The translations under genes were made by a program, and so were the position numbers. DNA of 64,000 nt from assembly GCF_018882405.1 (NCBI RefSeq), contig NZ_JACVOO010000006.1, positions 1-64,000 on the forward strand, given 5' to 3'. Of this stretch, positions 52,985-62,743 are shown one piece after another; the first letter of the stretch is position 1; each line of letters starts with the position of its first letter. The notes below the pieces were generated by a model. That model was not told the origin of the DNA. It searched no databases and saw nothing but the letters and a program-made list of their open reading frames with translations. The stretch is from Polynucleobacter sp. 31A-FELB. Lineage in GTDB: Bacteria; Pseudomonadota; Gammaproteobacteria; Burkholderiales; Burkholderiaceae.

Positions 52985-54748
52985 ATGAATGCTCAAGACC
53001 GTACCGCCTTAAATCGCTTAATTCAGTATCTGAAGCCCCATATCTGGACGATTATTGGGTCTTTACTGGCTATGGCCCTAGTCGCTGGTGCTGAAACGTC
53101 TATCCCAGCCCTGATGAAGCCATTATTGGACCGTGGCTTTACTGGACAGCTCAACAGCAAGCTCTGGCAGGTACCTGTTTTCTTGGTGGGTTTGGCGCTT
53201 GTTCGCAGCCTAGCCCAGTTCCTTTCAAATTATTTGCTGACTCGCGTCATTAATTCAGTGTTGCTCAAATTGCGTGAGCAGATGTTTCAGACGCTGTTAA
53301 ATGCATCTACTGTATTTTTTCAAAAGAACTCTGCATCCAATTTAATTAATGCAGTTGTCTTTGAGGTTAATAACGTTCTATCCATCATGGGTGGCATGTT
53401 AATTAGCTTGGTGCGGGATTCACTCACCGTGGTTGGTTTAATTGGCTATCTTATTTATTTAAATTGGCAATTGACGCTTGTCGTGTTGGTGATCTTCCCT
53501 GTTATTGCCTTCATCATGAGCAAAATTAATAAGCGCCTACGATCTTTAAATCGTGAGCAGCAGACCCTGACTAGTGAGTTGGCTTATATCGTTGAAGAGT
53601 CTGCGGCTGGATACAAGATTGTGAAGGTGCATGGTGCGGAAGAATACGAGTTGCGTCGCTTCATGGATAAGGCAGAACGTTTGCGTCAGTTTTCAATGAA
53701 AGCCGCGGTAGCTGGTGGCTTGAATCAGCCTATTACTCAACTTATTGCTTCTATGGCATTGTCGATCGTGTTGGTGATTGCCTTGATGCAATCGGCTTCG
53801 GAGGGGACTACGGTGGGCGGTTTTGCTGCATTTATTACCGCCATGATGTTGGTGATTTCGCCGATTAAGCATCTGGCAGATATCAATCAGCCTCTGCAGC
53901 GTGGCTTAACTGCAGCGGAAATGATTTTCACTCTCATGGATCAACCCTTTGAGGAGGATGAATCCCGCAAAGAAAATATGAAATCCTTAGGTAAGACTAA
54001 GGGCGGAATTCGATTTGAAGATGTTGGCTTCTCTTATCAGCAAGAAGCTGGGCGCAAAGATGCACTCACTGGCGTGAATTTAAATATCAATCCTGGGGAG
54101 GTGGTTGCTTTTGTTGGCCCATCTGGCGGTGGTAAATCTACTCTAGTCAATTTACTGCCGCGTTTCTTTAAACCAACAAGCGGACAAATTTTCTTGGATG
54201 ACATTCCTCTTGAGAATATTGTTCTTGCGGATGTACGTAAACAAATTGCTTTTGTAAGCCAGGATGTCATTTTATTTAATGACAGTATTGCAGCGAACGT
54301 TGCATATGGGGCTGTAGGCCCGGAGGGTATCGACCGGGGACGCGTGATGGAAGCGCTCGAAGCGGCAAACTTAAGCACTCTCATGAAAGAAATGCCTGAA
54401 GGTATTGATACGCAAATTGGTGATAACGGCAATCGTTTGTCTGGTGGTCAACGCCAGCGCTTAGCCATTGCGAGGGCGATTTATAAAAATGCACCCATCC
54501 TGATCTTGGATGAAGCAACTTCAGCGCTAGATTCCGAATCTGAGCGTCAAGTACAAGATGCTTTGGAGCGCCTGATGGCTGGACGAACTACTTTAGTGAT
54601 TGCTCACCGCTTATCAACCATAGAGCATGCTGATCGGATTGTGGTGTTGGAGCACGGCCACGTTATCGAAAATGGCACGCATGAAGAATTGATTGCCAAA
54701 GATGGCTTGTATGCCAACTTGCATCGCATCCAGTTTTCAAATGCTTAA
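52985..54748 (+). CDS. msbA: Lipid A export ABC transporter MsbA
   Basis: The 587-residue half-transporter has six transmembrane helices (about 20-330) and a C-terminal ATPase with Walker A VGPSGGGKSTLVNLL, signature LSGGQRQRLAIARAI, Walker B LILDEATSALD. It flips lipid A-core across the inner membrane. ATG 52985 is chosen; the longer start at 52817 overlaps the antisense glycosyltransferase gene. It is beside LPS glycosyltransferase genes, fitting its role. Confidence 0.93.
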   Translation: MNAQDRTALNRLIQYLKPHIWTIIGSLLAMALVAGAETSIPALMKPLLDRGFTGQLNSKLWQVPVFLVGLALVRSLAQFLSNYLLTRVINSVLLKLREQMFQTLLNASTVFFQKNSASNLINAVVFEVNNVLSIMGGMLISLVRDSLTVVGLIGYLIYLNWQLTLVVLVIFPVIAFIMSKINKRLRSLNREQQTLTSELAYIVEESAAGYKIVKVHGAEEYELRRFMDKAERLRQFSMKAAVAGGLNQPITQLIASMALSIVLVIALMQSASEGTTVGGFAAFITAMMLVISPIKHLADINQPLQRGLTAAEMIFTLMDQPFEEDESRKENMKSLGKTKGGIRFEDVGFSYQQEAGRKDALTGVNLNINPGEVVAFVGPSGGGKSTLVNLLPRFFKPTSGQIFLDDIPLENIVLADVRKQIAFVSQDVILFNDSIAANVAYGAVGPEGIDRGRVMEALEAANLSTLMKEMPEGIDTQIGDNGNRLSGGQRQRLAIARAIYKNAPILILDEATSALDSESERQVQDALERLMAGRTTLVIAHRLSTIEHADRIVVLEHGHVIENGTHEELIAKDGLYANLHRIQFSNA

Positions 54749-54755
54749 TCAGTGA

Positions 54756-56219
54756 TTAACTGAGGACGATATCGTATTGTTCTTGGCGGAAACTTCCTTC
54801 TGCTTGTAGTTTGATGGGCTTGCTAATGAAGTCCCCTAACTGTGCCAAAAATTGATTTTCTTCTTCAAGGAAAAGGTCAATTACATCAGGTGCCGCAACA
54901 ATCCTAAATTCACGGGGATTAAATTGGCGATGCTCTCGCACAATCTCTCGCAAAATTTCGTAACATATAGTCTGCGCTGTTTTGACTTCACCCTTACCTT
55001 GGCAAGTGGCGCATGGTTCACAGGTGATATGAGCCAGAGATTCGCGAGTACGTTTGCGCGTCATCTCTACTAAGCCCAATGAGGAAAAATCGCTCACTGA
55101 GGTCCGAGCATGATCACGTTCTAAATTGCGATTGAGTTCGTGCAAAACGGATTCTTGATGATCTTTGCTTAGCATATCAATAAAGTCAATGATGATGATG
55201 CCGCCAAGATTTCGTAAACGGAGTTGACGAGCAATTGCCTGAGCAGCCTCAAGATTAGTTTTAAATACAGTGTCATCTAGATTGCGTGCGCCGACGTAAC
55301 TTCCGGTGTTGACATCAATTGTGGTCATTGACTCCGTTTGATCGATCATCAGGTAGCCGCCCGATTTGAGGTCAACTCTTCTGCCTAAAGCCTTATTGAT
55401 TTCTGCATCAACATCAAATAAATCAAATAGGGCGCGCTCACCACGATGTAGTGTGAGCTTGTCCAAGAGATTAGGCATGTAGAGCGTAGCGAAACCTTTG
55501 AGCTTTTCAAAGTTCTCGGCTGAGTCAACTCGAATTTGGGTGGTTTCTTCACCGGCAACATCGCGTAAAACGCGTTCAGCTAAGCTGAGATCTTGGTAAA
55601 GCAGGCTGGGGGCAGCCTTGTGGTTCACTGCCTCTCGGATCTTCTCCCAGGTAGTGCGTAGGTAATGCATGTCATGCTCAAGTTCGGTATCGCTGGCGTC
55701 TTGTGCACTGGTACGCACAATGATTCCACCTTTTTCATCGGCAGGCATTAGTTCAGCAAGGCGCACCTTAATTGCTTCACGCTCTTCGGGCTGATCAATT
55801 CTTTGGGATACGCCAATATACTTCTCGGTGGCTGCATCTGTGCCGGCTGGTGGTAGATAAACTAAGTTTCGGCCAGCAATACTGAGTTGGGTTGTAAGGC
55901 GTGCACCTTTAGTTCCTAAGGGATCCTTAAGAACTTGGACCAAAACATTTTGCCCCTCAAAGAGTAACTTTTCAATTTGAGCCTGAGGATTGTTTTGGGT
56001 GATATCTGCAACGTGCATAAATGCAGTGCGCTCTAAGCCAATCTCAATGAAGGCTGATTGCATGCCAGGTAGTACGCGTACCACTTTAGCCAAATAGATA
56101 TTGCCAACGATGCCGCGTTGACGCGTGCGCTCAATCTGAAGCTCTTGCACGGCGCCTTGCTGAATTAATGCCACCCGTGTTTCTTGGGGTGTGATGTTGA
56201 TCAGAATTTCCTCATTCAT
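54756..56219 (-). CDS. rng: Ribonuclease G
   Basis: The 487-residue endoribonuclease matches RNase G length (E. coli 489). It has an N-terminal S1 domain (about 37-125), catalytic aspartates in TTIDVNTGSYVG and IIIDFIDML, and the zinc-link CEPCATCQGKG near the C-terminus. It processes 16S rRNA 5' ends and some mRNAs. Its start overlaps the stop of the upstream maf gene (ATGA). Confidence 0.95.
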   Translation of the reverse strand: MNEEILINITPQETRVALIQQGAVQELQIERTRQRGIVGNIYLAKVVRVLPGMQSAFIEIGLERTAFMHVADITQNNPQAQIEKLLFEGQNVLVQVLKDPLGTKGARLTTQLSIAGRNLVYLPPAGTDAATEKYIGVSQRIDQPEEREAIKVRLAELMPADEKGGIIVRTSAQDASDTELEHDMHYLRTTWEKIREAVNHKAAPSLLYQDLSLAERVLRDVAGEETTQIRVDSAENFEKLKGFATLYMPNLLDKLTLHRGERALFDLFDVDAEINKALGRRVDLKSGGYLMIDQTESMTTIDVNTGSYVGARNLDDTVFKTNLEAAQAIARQLRLRNLGGIIIIDFIDMLSKDHQESVLHELNRNLERDHARTSVSDFSSLGLVEMTRKRTRESLAHITCEPCATCQGKGEVKTAQTICYEILREIVREHRQFNPREFRIVAAPDVIDLFLEEENQFLAQLGDFISKPIKLQAEGSFRQEQYDIVLS

Positions 56220-56839
56220 ATGCGGGCAACTTTAGCGAAATCCAATAATTGGTTAACTTCGAAAATAGGTAATCCCATGATACCGCTATAGCTGCCTTTA
56301 ATTGAGGGAATAAAAGCCCCTCCAAGGCCCTGAATGCCATATGCCCCAGCTTTACCAAAGGGCTCGCCACTCTGAGTATAGCTATCAATTTGCGCTTCAG
56401 TTAGGTGGGCAAATTCCACTTCGGATACCTGCACTAAACATAGAGGGTTGGTTTGGGGATCGATTGTGAGTACAACCGCAGTAAGTACCTCATGTACTTT
56501 GCCACTGAGCATTTTTAGAATGCGTACTGCATCGGCAGCATCACTGGGTTTGCCAAGGATCTCGCCGGCAGGGTTGCCAGGCAAGCTAACGGTGGTATCT
56601 GCGCACAGAATAGGCGCCCAAGGTTTGCCGCTGTTTTGCCATCTTGCTAATGCAATGGCGCTTTTGGCAAAAGTGACCCGCTCGACATATTGAAGGGCTT
56701 CTTCATTGGGGAGGGGCACTTCCAGGGTTTCTGTATCTTCGCCTTGTGCCGCAATCAGCATCTCAAACTGGATGCCAATTTGTTTGAGCAACTCTTGGCG
56801 TCGTGGACTTTGTGATGCAAGGTAAATATAAGAAAACAT
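56216..56839 (-). CDS. maf: Maf-family nucleotide pyrophosphatase
   Basis: The 207-residue protein has the Maf N-terminal motif LASQSPRRQELLKQIGI and the ADTTVSLPG and GKAGAYGIQGLGG segments. Such enzymes hydrolyse dTTP, UTP or modified nucleotides to monophosphates. ATG 56839 is chosen over an adjacent TTG. It lies between rlmH (7 bases) and rng. Confidence 0.93.
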   Translation of the reverse strand: MFSYIYLASQSPRRQELLKQIGIQFEMLIAAQGEDTETLEVPLPNEEALQYVERVTFAKSAIALARWQNSGKPWAPILCADTTVSLPGNPAGEILGKPSDAADAVRILKMLSGKVHEVLTAVVLTIDPQTNPLCLVQVSEVEFAHLTEAQIDSYTQSGEPFGKAGAYGIQGLGGAFIPSIKGSYSGIMGLPIFEVNQLLDFAKVARI

Positions 56840-56846
56840 CAATGGC

Positions 56847-57290
56847 TTACTCGCGGTGATAAGGGTGACCTTGCAAAATGGTCCAAGCTCGATAGAGTTG
56901 CTCTACCAACAAAACTCTTGCCATAGCATGGGGCAAGGTTAGGCTTGAGAGGCGCCACATAGCTTGCGCGGCTTCTTTGAGGCTAGGGTCGAGTCCATCT
57001 GCACCACCAATCAAGAAGGTGATGTCAAAACCCTCCTGCCGCCAACCTGCTAACTGGGTGGCTAGATTTTGAGTGGTGTGATCTTTGCCGCGCTCATCCA
57101 GCGCAATGACGCGAGAGCCTTTCGGAATGGCGGCTGCAATTTTTATGGCCTCTTTGGCTGGAGTGAGATCGGGTTTGATCTCTTTGATTTCAATACTGCA
57201 ATCAGCGGGCATACGCTTAATGTAATCATGGGTTGCAGTTGCAACCCATTCTGGCATTTTGTGACCAACAGAAACAATCGTTAAGCGCAT
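56847..57290 (-). CDS. rlmH: 23S rRNA (pseudouridine-1915-N3) methyltransferase RlmH
   Basis: The 147-residue SPOUT methyltransferase has [20 protein letters not shown], the SAM-binding [17 protein letters not shown] and the C-terminal [18 protein letters not shown] plus YHRE knot. It methylates pseudouridine 1915. Normal length. It lies in the conserved rsfS-rlmH-maf order. Confidence 0.96.
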   Translation of the reverse strand: MRLTIVSVGHKMPEWVATATHDYIKRMPADCSIEIKEIKPDLTPAKEAIKIAAAIPKGSRVIALDERGKDHTTQNLATQLAGWRQEGFDITFLIGGADGLDPSLKEAAQAMWRLSSLTLPHAMARVLLVEQLYRAWTILQGHPYHRE

Positions 57291-57300
57291 TGCTAGAGCG

Positions 57301-57687
57301 TTACTCGTCGTCAGGTTCGCTTGCTTTCACAAGTCCCTTATCCGCTGCCAATTTGACGCGCACTGGCTTAGCGCCCCACATACCTTCAAGTTGGTAGTAC
57401 GCACGCAGTGCAGGTTGCAAAATGTGAACCACGATATCGCCACAATCGACGAGCACCCACTCACCAGTCTCCAAACCTTCGACTGAGATGACTTCGCCAC
57501 CTTTAGCGTTGACGGCCTCTTTAACTGACATGGCCAAAGATCGGGTCTGGCGATTGGAGGTACCGGTGGCAATGATCACACGATCAAATAACTCACTGAG
57601 CTTAGTAGTGTCATAAACACGAATATCTTGCGCTTTGACATCTTCCAGGGCATCGATCACGACACGTTGTAATTTAGTTAAGTCCAT
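57301..57687 (-). CDS. rsfS: Ribosomal silencing factor RsfS
   Basis: The 128-residue protein has [32 protein letters not shown] and [14 protein letters not shown], the RsfS core. It binds ribosomal protein L14 to block subunit joining in stationary phase. It is in the conserved nadD-rsfS-rlmH run. Confidence 0.95.
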   Translation of the reverse strand: MDLTKLQRVVIDALEDVKAQDIRVYDTTKLSELFDRVIIATGTSNRQTRSLAMSVKEAVNAKGGEVISVEGLETGEWVLVDCGDIVVHILQPALRAYYQLEGMWGAKPVRVKLAADKGLVKASEPDDE

Positions 57688-57741
57688 AGTTTCTTTAATA
57701 TTTTTCTGAGATTTTTGTATATAGGAGTGATCTTAGCCTGA

Positions 57742-58437
57742 TTACTTATACAGGCCTAGATTTGTGATGATTTCTAAGGCGTGAGACGGAATGTGCTCGG
57801 AGGCAATGGCGCTACGAGAAGTGCTTTTAAGCTGATTTCGCAACTCGGTTGATGAAAGGTCTACTGAAAGACTGTTATCTAAATAGATGCGGCCAAATCG
57901 GCTTTTTTCAAGGGTGTCTGGGTCCGTACATTGATGATTTGCCAATAAAACCTCAATTTCAGGGCCCATATCTGCAGAAATCTCATGGTGAGGCCTGCTG
58001 GCTACTGCGAAATTCACAAAGCCTAGTAATTGATCCCAGGAATTCCAGGAGGGGAGATTTAGCAGGGAGTCGGCTCCCATCAACCAGATCAAGCTGACAT
58101 CAGGTCCAAAGCGCTCTCTCAGGGCTTTTGCGGTGTCAATGGCATAACTCGGGCCTGCACGATCAATTTCGATGCGATCAACGCCAATTTGAGTGGGAAT
58201 TTGTAAATAGAGAAATGCTCTCGCTAGATCGATGCCTGCAGCTTCAGTAAGCTGTAAGCGGATTTCTGCGGGAGTGATGTCGGTATTTTTTTGCCAAGGT
58301 TCACCACTAGGGATTAGCAGTAAGGCATCAAGATGCAAGACCTTTGCAAAATGTGTGGCCAACTTCAGGTGGCCAAGATGCGGCGGGTCAAAAGTGCCAC
58401 CCAAGATACCAATTTTTTTTGGAGTATCCAAATGCAC
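57742..58437 (-). CDS. nadD: Nicotinate-nucleotide adenylyltransferase
   Basis: The 231-residue protein has the nucleotidyltransferase motif GILGGTFDPPHLGHL and the C-terminal SVDLSSTELRNQLK (the ISSTxxR motif). It makes nicotinate adenine dinucleotide in NAD synthesis. GTG 58437 is chosen because it lies 10 bases after the hemF stop; a GTG at 58464 would overlap hemF. The start is not certain. Confidence 0.92.
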   Translation of the reverse strand: MHLDTPKKIGILGGTFDPPHLGHLKLATHFAKVLHLDALLLIPSGEPWQKNTDITPAEIRLQLTEAAGIDLARAFLYLQIPTQIGVDRIEIDRAGPSYAIDTAKALRERFGPDVSLIWLMGADSLLNLPSWNSWDQLLGFVNFAVASRPHHEISADMGPEIEVLLANHQCTDPDTLEKSRFGRIYLDNSLSVDLSSTELRNQLKSTSRSAIASEHIPSHALEIITNLGLYK

Positions 58438-58447
58438 TGAGCTCAAG

Positions 58448-59383
58448 TTAGGCCAGCCAGTCACGCGGCTTAAGGTAGTGGTCGTAGAGCTTGGCTTCTG
58501 GCGTGCCGGGTTTTGGTTGCCAGTTGTACCACCACTGAACTACCGGTGGCATGGACATCAGAATAGATTCAGTGCGTCCACCAGAGTGCAAACCAAAAAT
58601 GGTGCCACGGTCGAATATTAAGTTGTATTCGACATAGCGACCACGACGGTATTCTTGAAATGCTTTTTCTTCAGCAGTAAAGCTGTCTTTGTAGCGACGC
58701 TCCACAATCGGTAAGTAAGCATCAATAAACGCATCACCAACAGCGCGTGTCATTGCAAAGCTTTGCTCAAAACCAAGATCATTAAAGTCATCAAAAAAGA
58801 CGCCACCAATACCGCGGGGCTCTTCACGATGCTTTAGGTAAAAATATTCATCACACCATTTTTTGAAGCGTGGGTATAGCTCTTCACCAAATGGATCCAA
58901 AGCATCTTTAGCAGTTTGATGAAAGTGTTTGCAATCATCATCAACACCGTAATAGGGTGTGAGATCAAAGCCGCCGCCAAACCACCAGACCGGTTCTTTG
59001 TCTGGAGCTTGTGCAATAAAACAGCGCACATTCATATGGGTGGTGGGCACCTTAGGATTGTTTGGATGAAACACCAAGGAAACACCCATGGCTTCAAAGC
59101 TACGTCCCGCAACTTCTGGGCGATGGTGCGATGCTGAGGGCGGCATTTGATCGCCGCGGACATGTGAGAAGCCCACGCCACCTTTTTCTAAAATATTTCC
59201 GCCATCCAAAATGCAGGTGCGTCCATAACCCTTTAACTTACTATCCTCTGGCTTTTCCCAGGCATCCACCATGAAGGCTTTGCCATCAAGCGCACTCATT
59301 GCGCTAGTGATGCGATCTTGCAGGCCTAAAAAGTAATCTTTTAAGGCTGCAATATCAATTTGAGTATGTTCGGCAGATGACAA
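58448..59383 (-). CDS. hemF: Coproporphyrinogen III oxidase (aerobic)
   Basis: The 311-residue oxygen-dependent enzyme has [36 protein letters not shown] and [18 protein letters not shown]. It converts coproporphyrinogen III to protoporphyrinogen IX. The start appears to be TTG with a weak site. Between purD and nadD. Confidence 0.95.
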   Translation of the reverse strand: MSSAEHTQIDIAALKDYFLGLQDRITSAMSALDGKAFMVDAWEKPEDSKLKGYGRTCILDGGNILEKGGVGFSHVRGDQMPPSASHHRPEVAGRSFEAMGVSLVFHPNNPKVPTTHMNVRCFIAQAPDKEPVWWFGGGFDLTPYYGVDDDCKHFHQTAKDALDPFGEELYPRFKKWCDEYFYLKHREEPRGIGGVFFDDFNDLGFEQSFAMTRAVGDAFIDAYLPIVERRYKDSFTAEEKAFQEYRRGRYVEYNLIFDRGTIFGLHSGGRTESILMSMPPVVQWWYNWQPKPGTPEAKLYDHYLKPRDWLA

Positions 59384-59425
59384 GGATGAAAATTTTTTCG
59401 TATTGGGTGATAAGAAGTTGCTTAA

Positions 59426-60703
59426 TTATTTGACTGCGCGATAGCCAATATCTTTGCGATATTGCATGCCATCAAACTGGATATTAGAAATAGCGTCGTA
59501 TGCTTTTTGTTGTGCACCACGAACCGTATCCGATAGGCCTACTACACACATAACGCGACCGCCCGAGGTGACAAGCTTGCCATCTTGCAGCTTAGTGCCG
59601 GCATGAAATGTCAATTGATCTTCAGTATCAGCTGGTATACCTGTGATCACATCACCATTGCGAGGGGTATCTGGATAGTTATGGGCTGCGAGTACTACGC
59701 CTAGTGCAGTGCGACGATCCCAATCTAATTCCACCTCATTGAGCGTGCCATCTACTGCATGATCGAGCGCATTGACTAGATCACTGCGTAGTCGAGCCAT
59801 GATGGGTTGGGTTTCTGGGTCACCCATACGGCAGTTAAATTCCAAAGTCTTGATCTTGCCGTCTGGAGAAATCATCAGGCCTGCGTAGAGGAAGCCGGTG
59901 TAGGGAATGCCATCGGCTTCCATGCCCTTAACAGTGGGCATGATGACTTCGCGTAACGCACGCGCATGGATTTCTGGGGTGACAACTGGGGCAGGGGAGT
60001 AAGCGCCCATGCCGCCGGTATTAGGGCCTTGATCAGCATCGAGTAAGCGCTTGTGATCTTGGCTGGTGGCTAAAGCTAAAACATGTTTGCCGTCCACGAG
60101 CACAATAAAACTAGCTTCTTCACCGGTTAAAAATTCTTCGATAACTACGCGTGCACCTGCATTACCGAGTTTGTTATCTGCAAGCATCATGTCGACGGCT
60201 GCATGCGCTTCTGCTAAATCCATGGCTACAACTACGCCTTTGCCAGCAGCTAGACCATCCGCTTTAATGACGATCGGTGCACCTTTGGCATCAATGTAAG
60301 CATGCGCCTCTAATGCATTTGAGAAAGTTTGGTATTCCGCTGTTGGGATGCCGTGGCGCTTCATAAATGCTTTAGAGAAATCCTTTGAGGACTCCAATTG
60401 AGCCGCTAGCTGAGTTGGTCCGAAGATGCGCAAACCATTGTTGCGGAATACATCTACGATGCCTGCGGCTAATGGGGCTTCAGGACCCACTACTGTGAGA
60501 TGAATTTTTTCACGCTTGGCAAAGTCCGCTAACTCTTGAAGACCAGAAATGGGAAGATTTTCAATTCCCGCAGCAGCTTGTTTTGCTGTGGCGGTGCCGC
60601 CATTTCCTGGTGCCACATATACGGTTTGCACTTGTGGAGATTGAGCCAGCTTCCATGCCAATGCATGTTCACGACCACCGGATCCAACTAAAAGAATTTT
60701 CAT
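59426..60703 (-). CDS. purD: Phosphoribosylamine-glycine ligase
   Basis: The 425-residue ATP-grasp enzyme has the N-terminal KILLVGSGGREHALAWKL, ATP-grasp Lys/Gly loop (VIKADGLAAGKGVVVAMD) and the FNCRMGDPETQPIM motif. It forms GAR in purine synthesis. Usual length. 48 bases from yebC. Confidence 0.96.
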   Translation of the reverse strand: MKILLVGSGGREHALAWKLAQSPQVQTVYVAPGNGGTATAKQAAAGIENLPISGLQELADFAKREKIHLTVVGPEAPLAAGIVDVFRNNGLRIFGPTQLAAQLESSKDFSKAFMKRHGIPTAEYQTFSNALEAHAYIDAKGAPIVIKADGLAAGKGVVVAMDLAEAHAAVDMMLADNKLGNAGARVVIEEFLTGEEASFIVLVDGKHVLALATSQDHKRLLDADQGPNTGGMGAYSPAPVVTPEIHARALREVIMPTVKGMEADGIPYTGFLYAGLMISPDGKIKTLEFNCRMGDPETQPIMARLRSDLVNALDHAVDGTLNEVELDWDRRTALGVVLAAHNYPDTPRNGDVITGIPADTEDQLTFHAGTKLQDGKLVTSGGRVMCVVGLSDTVRGAQQKAYDAISNIQFDGMQYRKDIGYRAVK

Positions 60704-60751
60704 GACGAGCTAAGAAATAGGTTAATGAATGGGATTTATAAATTCGATGAC

Positions 60752-61471
60752 TTACAAGGATGCATTCGTAAATACTTCTTGAACATCATCTAAGTTTTCA
60801 AGTGCATCCAAAAGTTTTTGCATGCTCTCGGCTTGTTCACCCTCGAACTCGGTTTCGGTTTCTGGGCGCATTGTCACTGTGGCAAGTTCTGCTTTTAAGC
60901 CTGCCTGGGTGAGCGCGTCTTGCACTTTAGAAAAGTCAGGCACTGGCGTGAGCACCTCAAGTGATCCATCATCATGGGTGATGACATCTTCTGCGCCGGC
61001 ATCGAGTGCGATCTCCATGAGTTGATCTTCATTAGTGCCAGGGGCAAACAACATCTGACCGCAGTGCTTAAACATAAAAGCAACTGATCCCTCGGCACCC
61101 ATATTGCCACCATTTTTATTAAATGCATGGCGCACTTCAGCAACGGTACGTGTGCGGTTGTCGGTTAAGCAATCAACGATGATGGCGGCTCCATTGAGGC
61201 CATAACCTTCATAACGAATCTCTTCATAGTTAACTCCCTCGAGTGAGCCTGTGCCGCGCTGAATTGCACGCTGCACATTGTCATTGGGCATATTGGCATC
61301 TTTAGCCTTATCGATTGCTAGGCGTAAACGCGGGTTCGTAGCAATATCGCCGCCGCCTAATTTAGCTGCAACCGTGATTTCTTTTATGAGTTTGGTCCAA
61401 ATCTTGCCGCGCTTTTCGTCTTGACGTCCTTTGCGGTGCTGAATATTGGCCCATTTCGAATGGCCGGCCAT
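60752..61471 (-). CDS. YebC/PmpR-family transcriptional regulator or translation factor
   Basis: The 239-residue protein starts [20 protein letters not shown], a highly conserved YebC/TACO1 N-terminus, and has the ALDAGAEDV segment and a C-terminal [13 protein letters not shown]. Members bind DNA or assist translation of polyproline motifs. Exact role unknown here. Confidence 0.94.
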   Translation of the reverse strand: MAGHSKWANIQHRKGRQDEKRGKIWTKLIKEITVAAKLGGGDIATNPRLRLAIDKAKDANMPNDNVQRAIQRGTGSLEGVNYEEIRYEGYGLNGAAIIVDCLTDNRTRTVAEVRHAFNKNGGNMGAEGSVAFMFKHCGQMLFAPGTNEDQLMEIALDAGAEDVITHDDGSLEVLTPVPDFSKVQDALTQAGLKAELATVTMRPETETEFEGEQAESMQKLLDALENLDDVQEVFTNASL

Positions 61472-61612
61472 ACGGGTAAGTCCTTTTGAGTAATGTGGCT
61501 TGAAGACCTCATTTTAAGGGCTTCTGAGACCAAGAATGGGGGTGCTACAACTTTTTTGTTACACTCTCACCTCTTAGTAAGCTTCAATGCAGTTTTTCCA
61601 CTGCAAACACCT

Positions 61613-61697
61613 GCCCCGGTGATGGAATTGGTAGACGTGCCGGACTCAAAATCCGGTGCCGCAAGGCGTGGCGGTTCAAGTCCGCCCCGGGGCACCA
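61613..61697 (+). tRNA. tRNA-Leu (CAA)
   Basis: An 85-nucleotide class II tRNA with acceptor GCCCCGG/CCGGGGC, encoded CCA, a long variable arm, and anticodon loop CTCAAAA, giving anticodon CAA, decoding UUG. T-loop TTCAAGT is normal. It stands between yebC and cysB-like genes. A weak hairpin (61696-61730) overlaps its end. Confidence 0.97.
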
Positions 61698-61739
61698 TCT
61701 CAAATAGGCTGTTATTTACGCCCTGAGATGCTCTAAATC

Positions 61740-62681
61740 TTAAATCTCGTATGTTTCTGACTCGCTATTCATGGCTTGCTCAACAATTTTCTTGGTGAGT
61801 GTTGGTGAGAATAGTTCGATGAAGGTATACACAAAAGAGCGTAAGTAAGCTCCTTGCTTAACACCCAAATGCGTCACGTTATTGCCAAATAAGTGCCCAA
61901 CTGGAATTACTCGGAGATTGCGATCTCGATCTGCATCGTAGGCTAATCCAGCCACAATGCCCACACCCATTCCAGTTTCAACGTAAGTCTTAATCACATC
62001 CGCATCGATAGCTTCCAAAATAATGTCTGGGCTGAGATTGCGTTGTGCAAAAGCGGCATCAATCTTGCTGCGACCCGCAAACGCTTTGTCGTAGGTGATG
62101 AGTGGGTATTTCGCAATTTCTTCTAAGGTGATTGTTGACTGATTAAGGAGGGGATGGCTTAGCGGCACCATGACCACGTGTTGCCATTGGTAGCCAGGTA
62201 GCGCCAGTACACCAGGGGTATTGGCAATACCTTCAGTTGCGATGGCGATATCCGCACGATCATGAATCAATAGCTCCGCAATTTGTCCTGGACTTCCCTG
62301 CTGAATACTGACTCGAACCTTCGGAAAGCGTTTAGTAAATTCAGTGAGCACCTTTGGCAATGCGTAACGTGCCTGCGTATGAGTGGTTGCAATCACAAAG
62401 TTGCCTTGATCTTGACTGGCAAAGTCTTTACCAACTCGTCTTAAAGTTTCTACTTCATCCAGAATGCGCTCAATCGAGGCGAGAATGCGTTTACCTGGCT
62501 CGGTGAGCGAGCGAATGCGTTTACCGTGGCGTCGGAATATTTCCACGCCCAACTCATCTTCCAGCTCAATGATGGCCTTGGAGACTCCAGGCTGAGAGGT
62601 AAAGAGGGCCTTGGCAGCAGTAGTCAGATTGAAGTTCTGTCTTACGGCCTCACGAACAAAACGAAATTGGTGAAGATTCAT
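61740..62681 (-). CDS. LysR-family regulator, CysB/Cbl-like
   Basis: The 313-residue protein has the N-terminus MNLHQFRFVREAVRQNFNLT and ALFTSQPGVSKAIIELEDEL characteristic of CysB/Cbl, and an effector domain with ATTHTQARYALPKVL. Such proteins activate sulfate assimilation genes and respond to N-acetylserine. Both a CysB and a Cbl role are possible. Confidence 0.88.
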   Translation of the reverse strand: MNLHQFRFVREAVRQNFNLTTAAKALFTSQPGVSKAIIELEDELGVEIFRRHGKRIRSLTEPGKRILASIERILDEVETLRRVGKDFASQDQGNFVIATTHTQARYALPKVLTEFTKRFPKVRVSIQQGSPGQIAELLIHDRADIAIATEGIANTPGVLALPGYQWQHVVMVPLSHPLLNQSTITLEEIAKYPLITYDKAFAGRSKIDAAFAQRNLSPDIILEAIDADVIKTYVETGMGVGIVAGLAYDADRDRNLRVIPVGHLFGNNVTHLGVKQGAYLRSFVYTFIELFSPTLTKKIVEQAMNSESETYEI

Positions 62682-62743
62682 ATGGATTCCATTCTTTATA
62701 TCAACTGCGATATATGAATGAGATTCTATATGATTTTGAGGTA

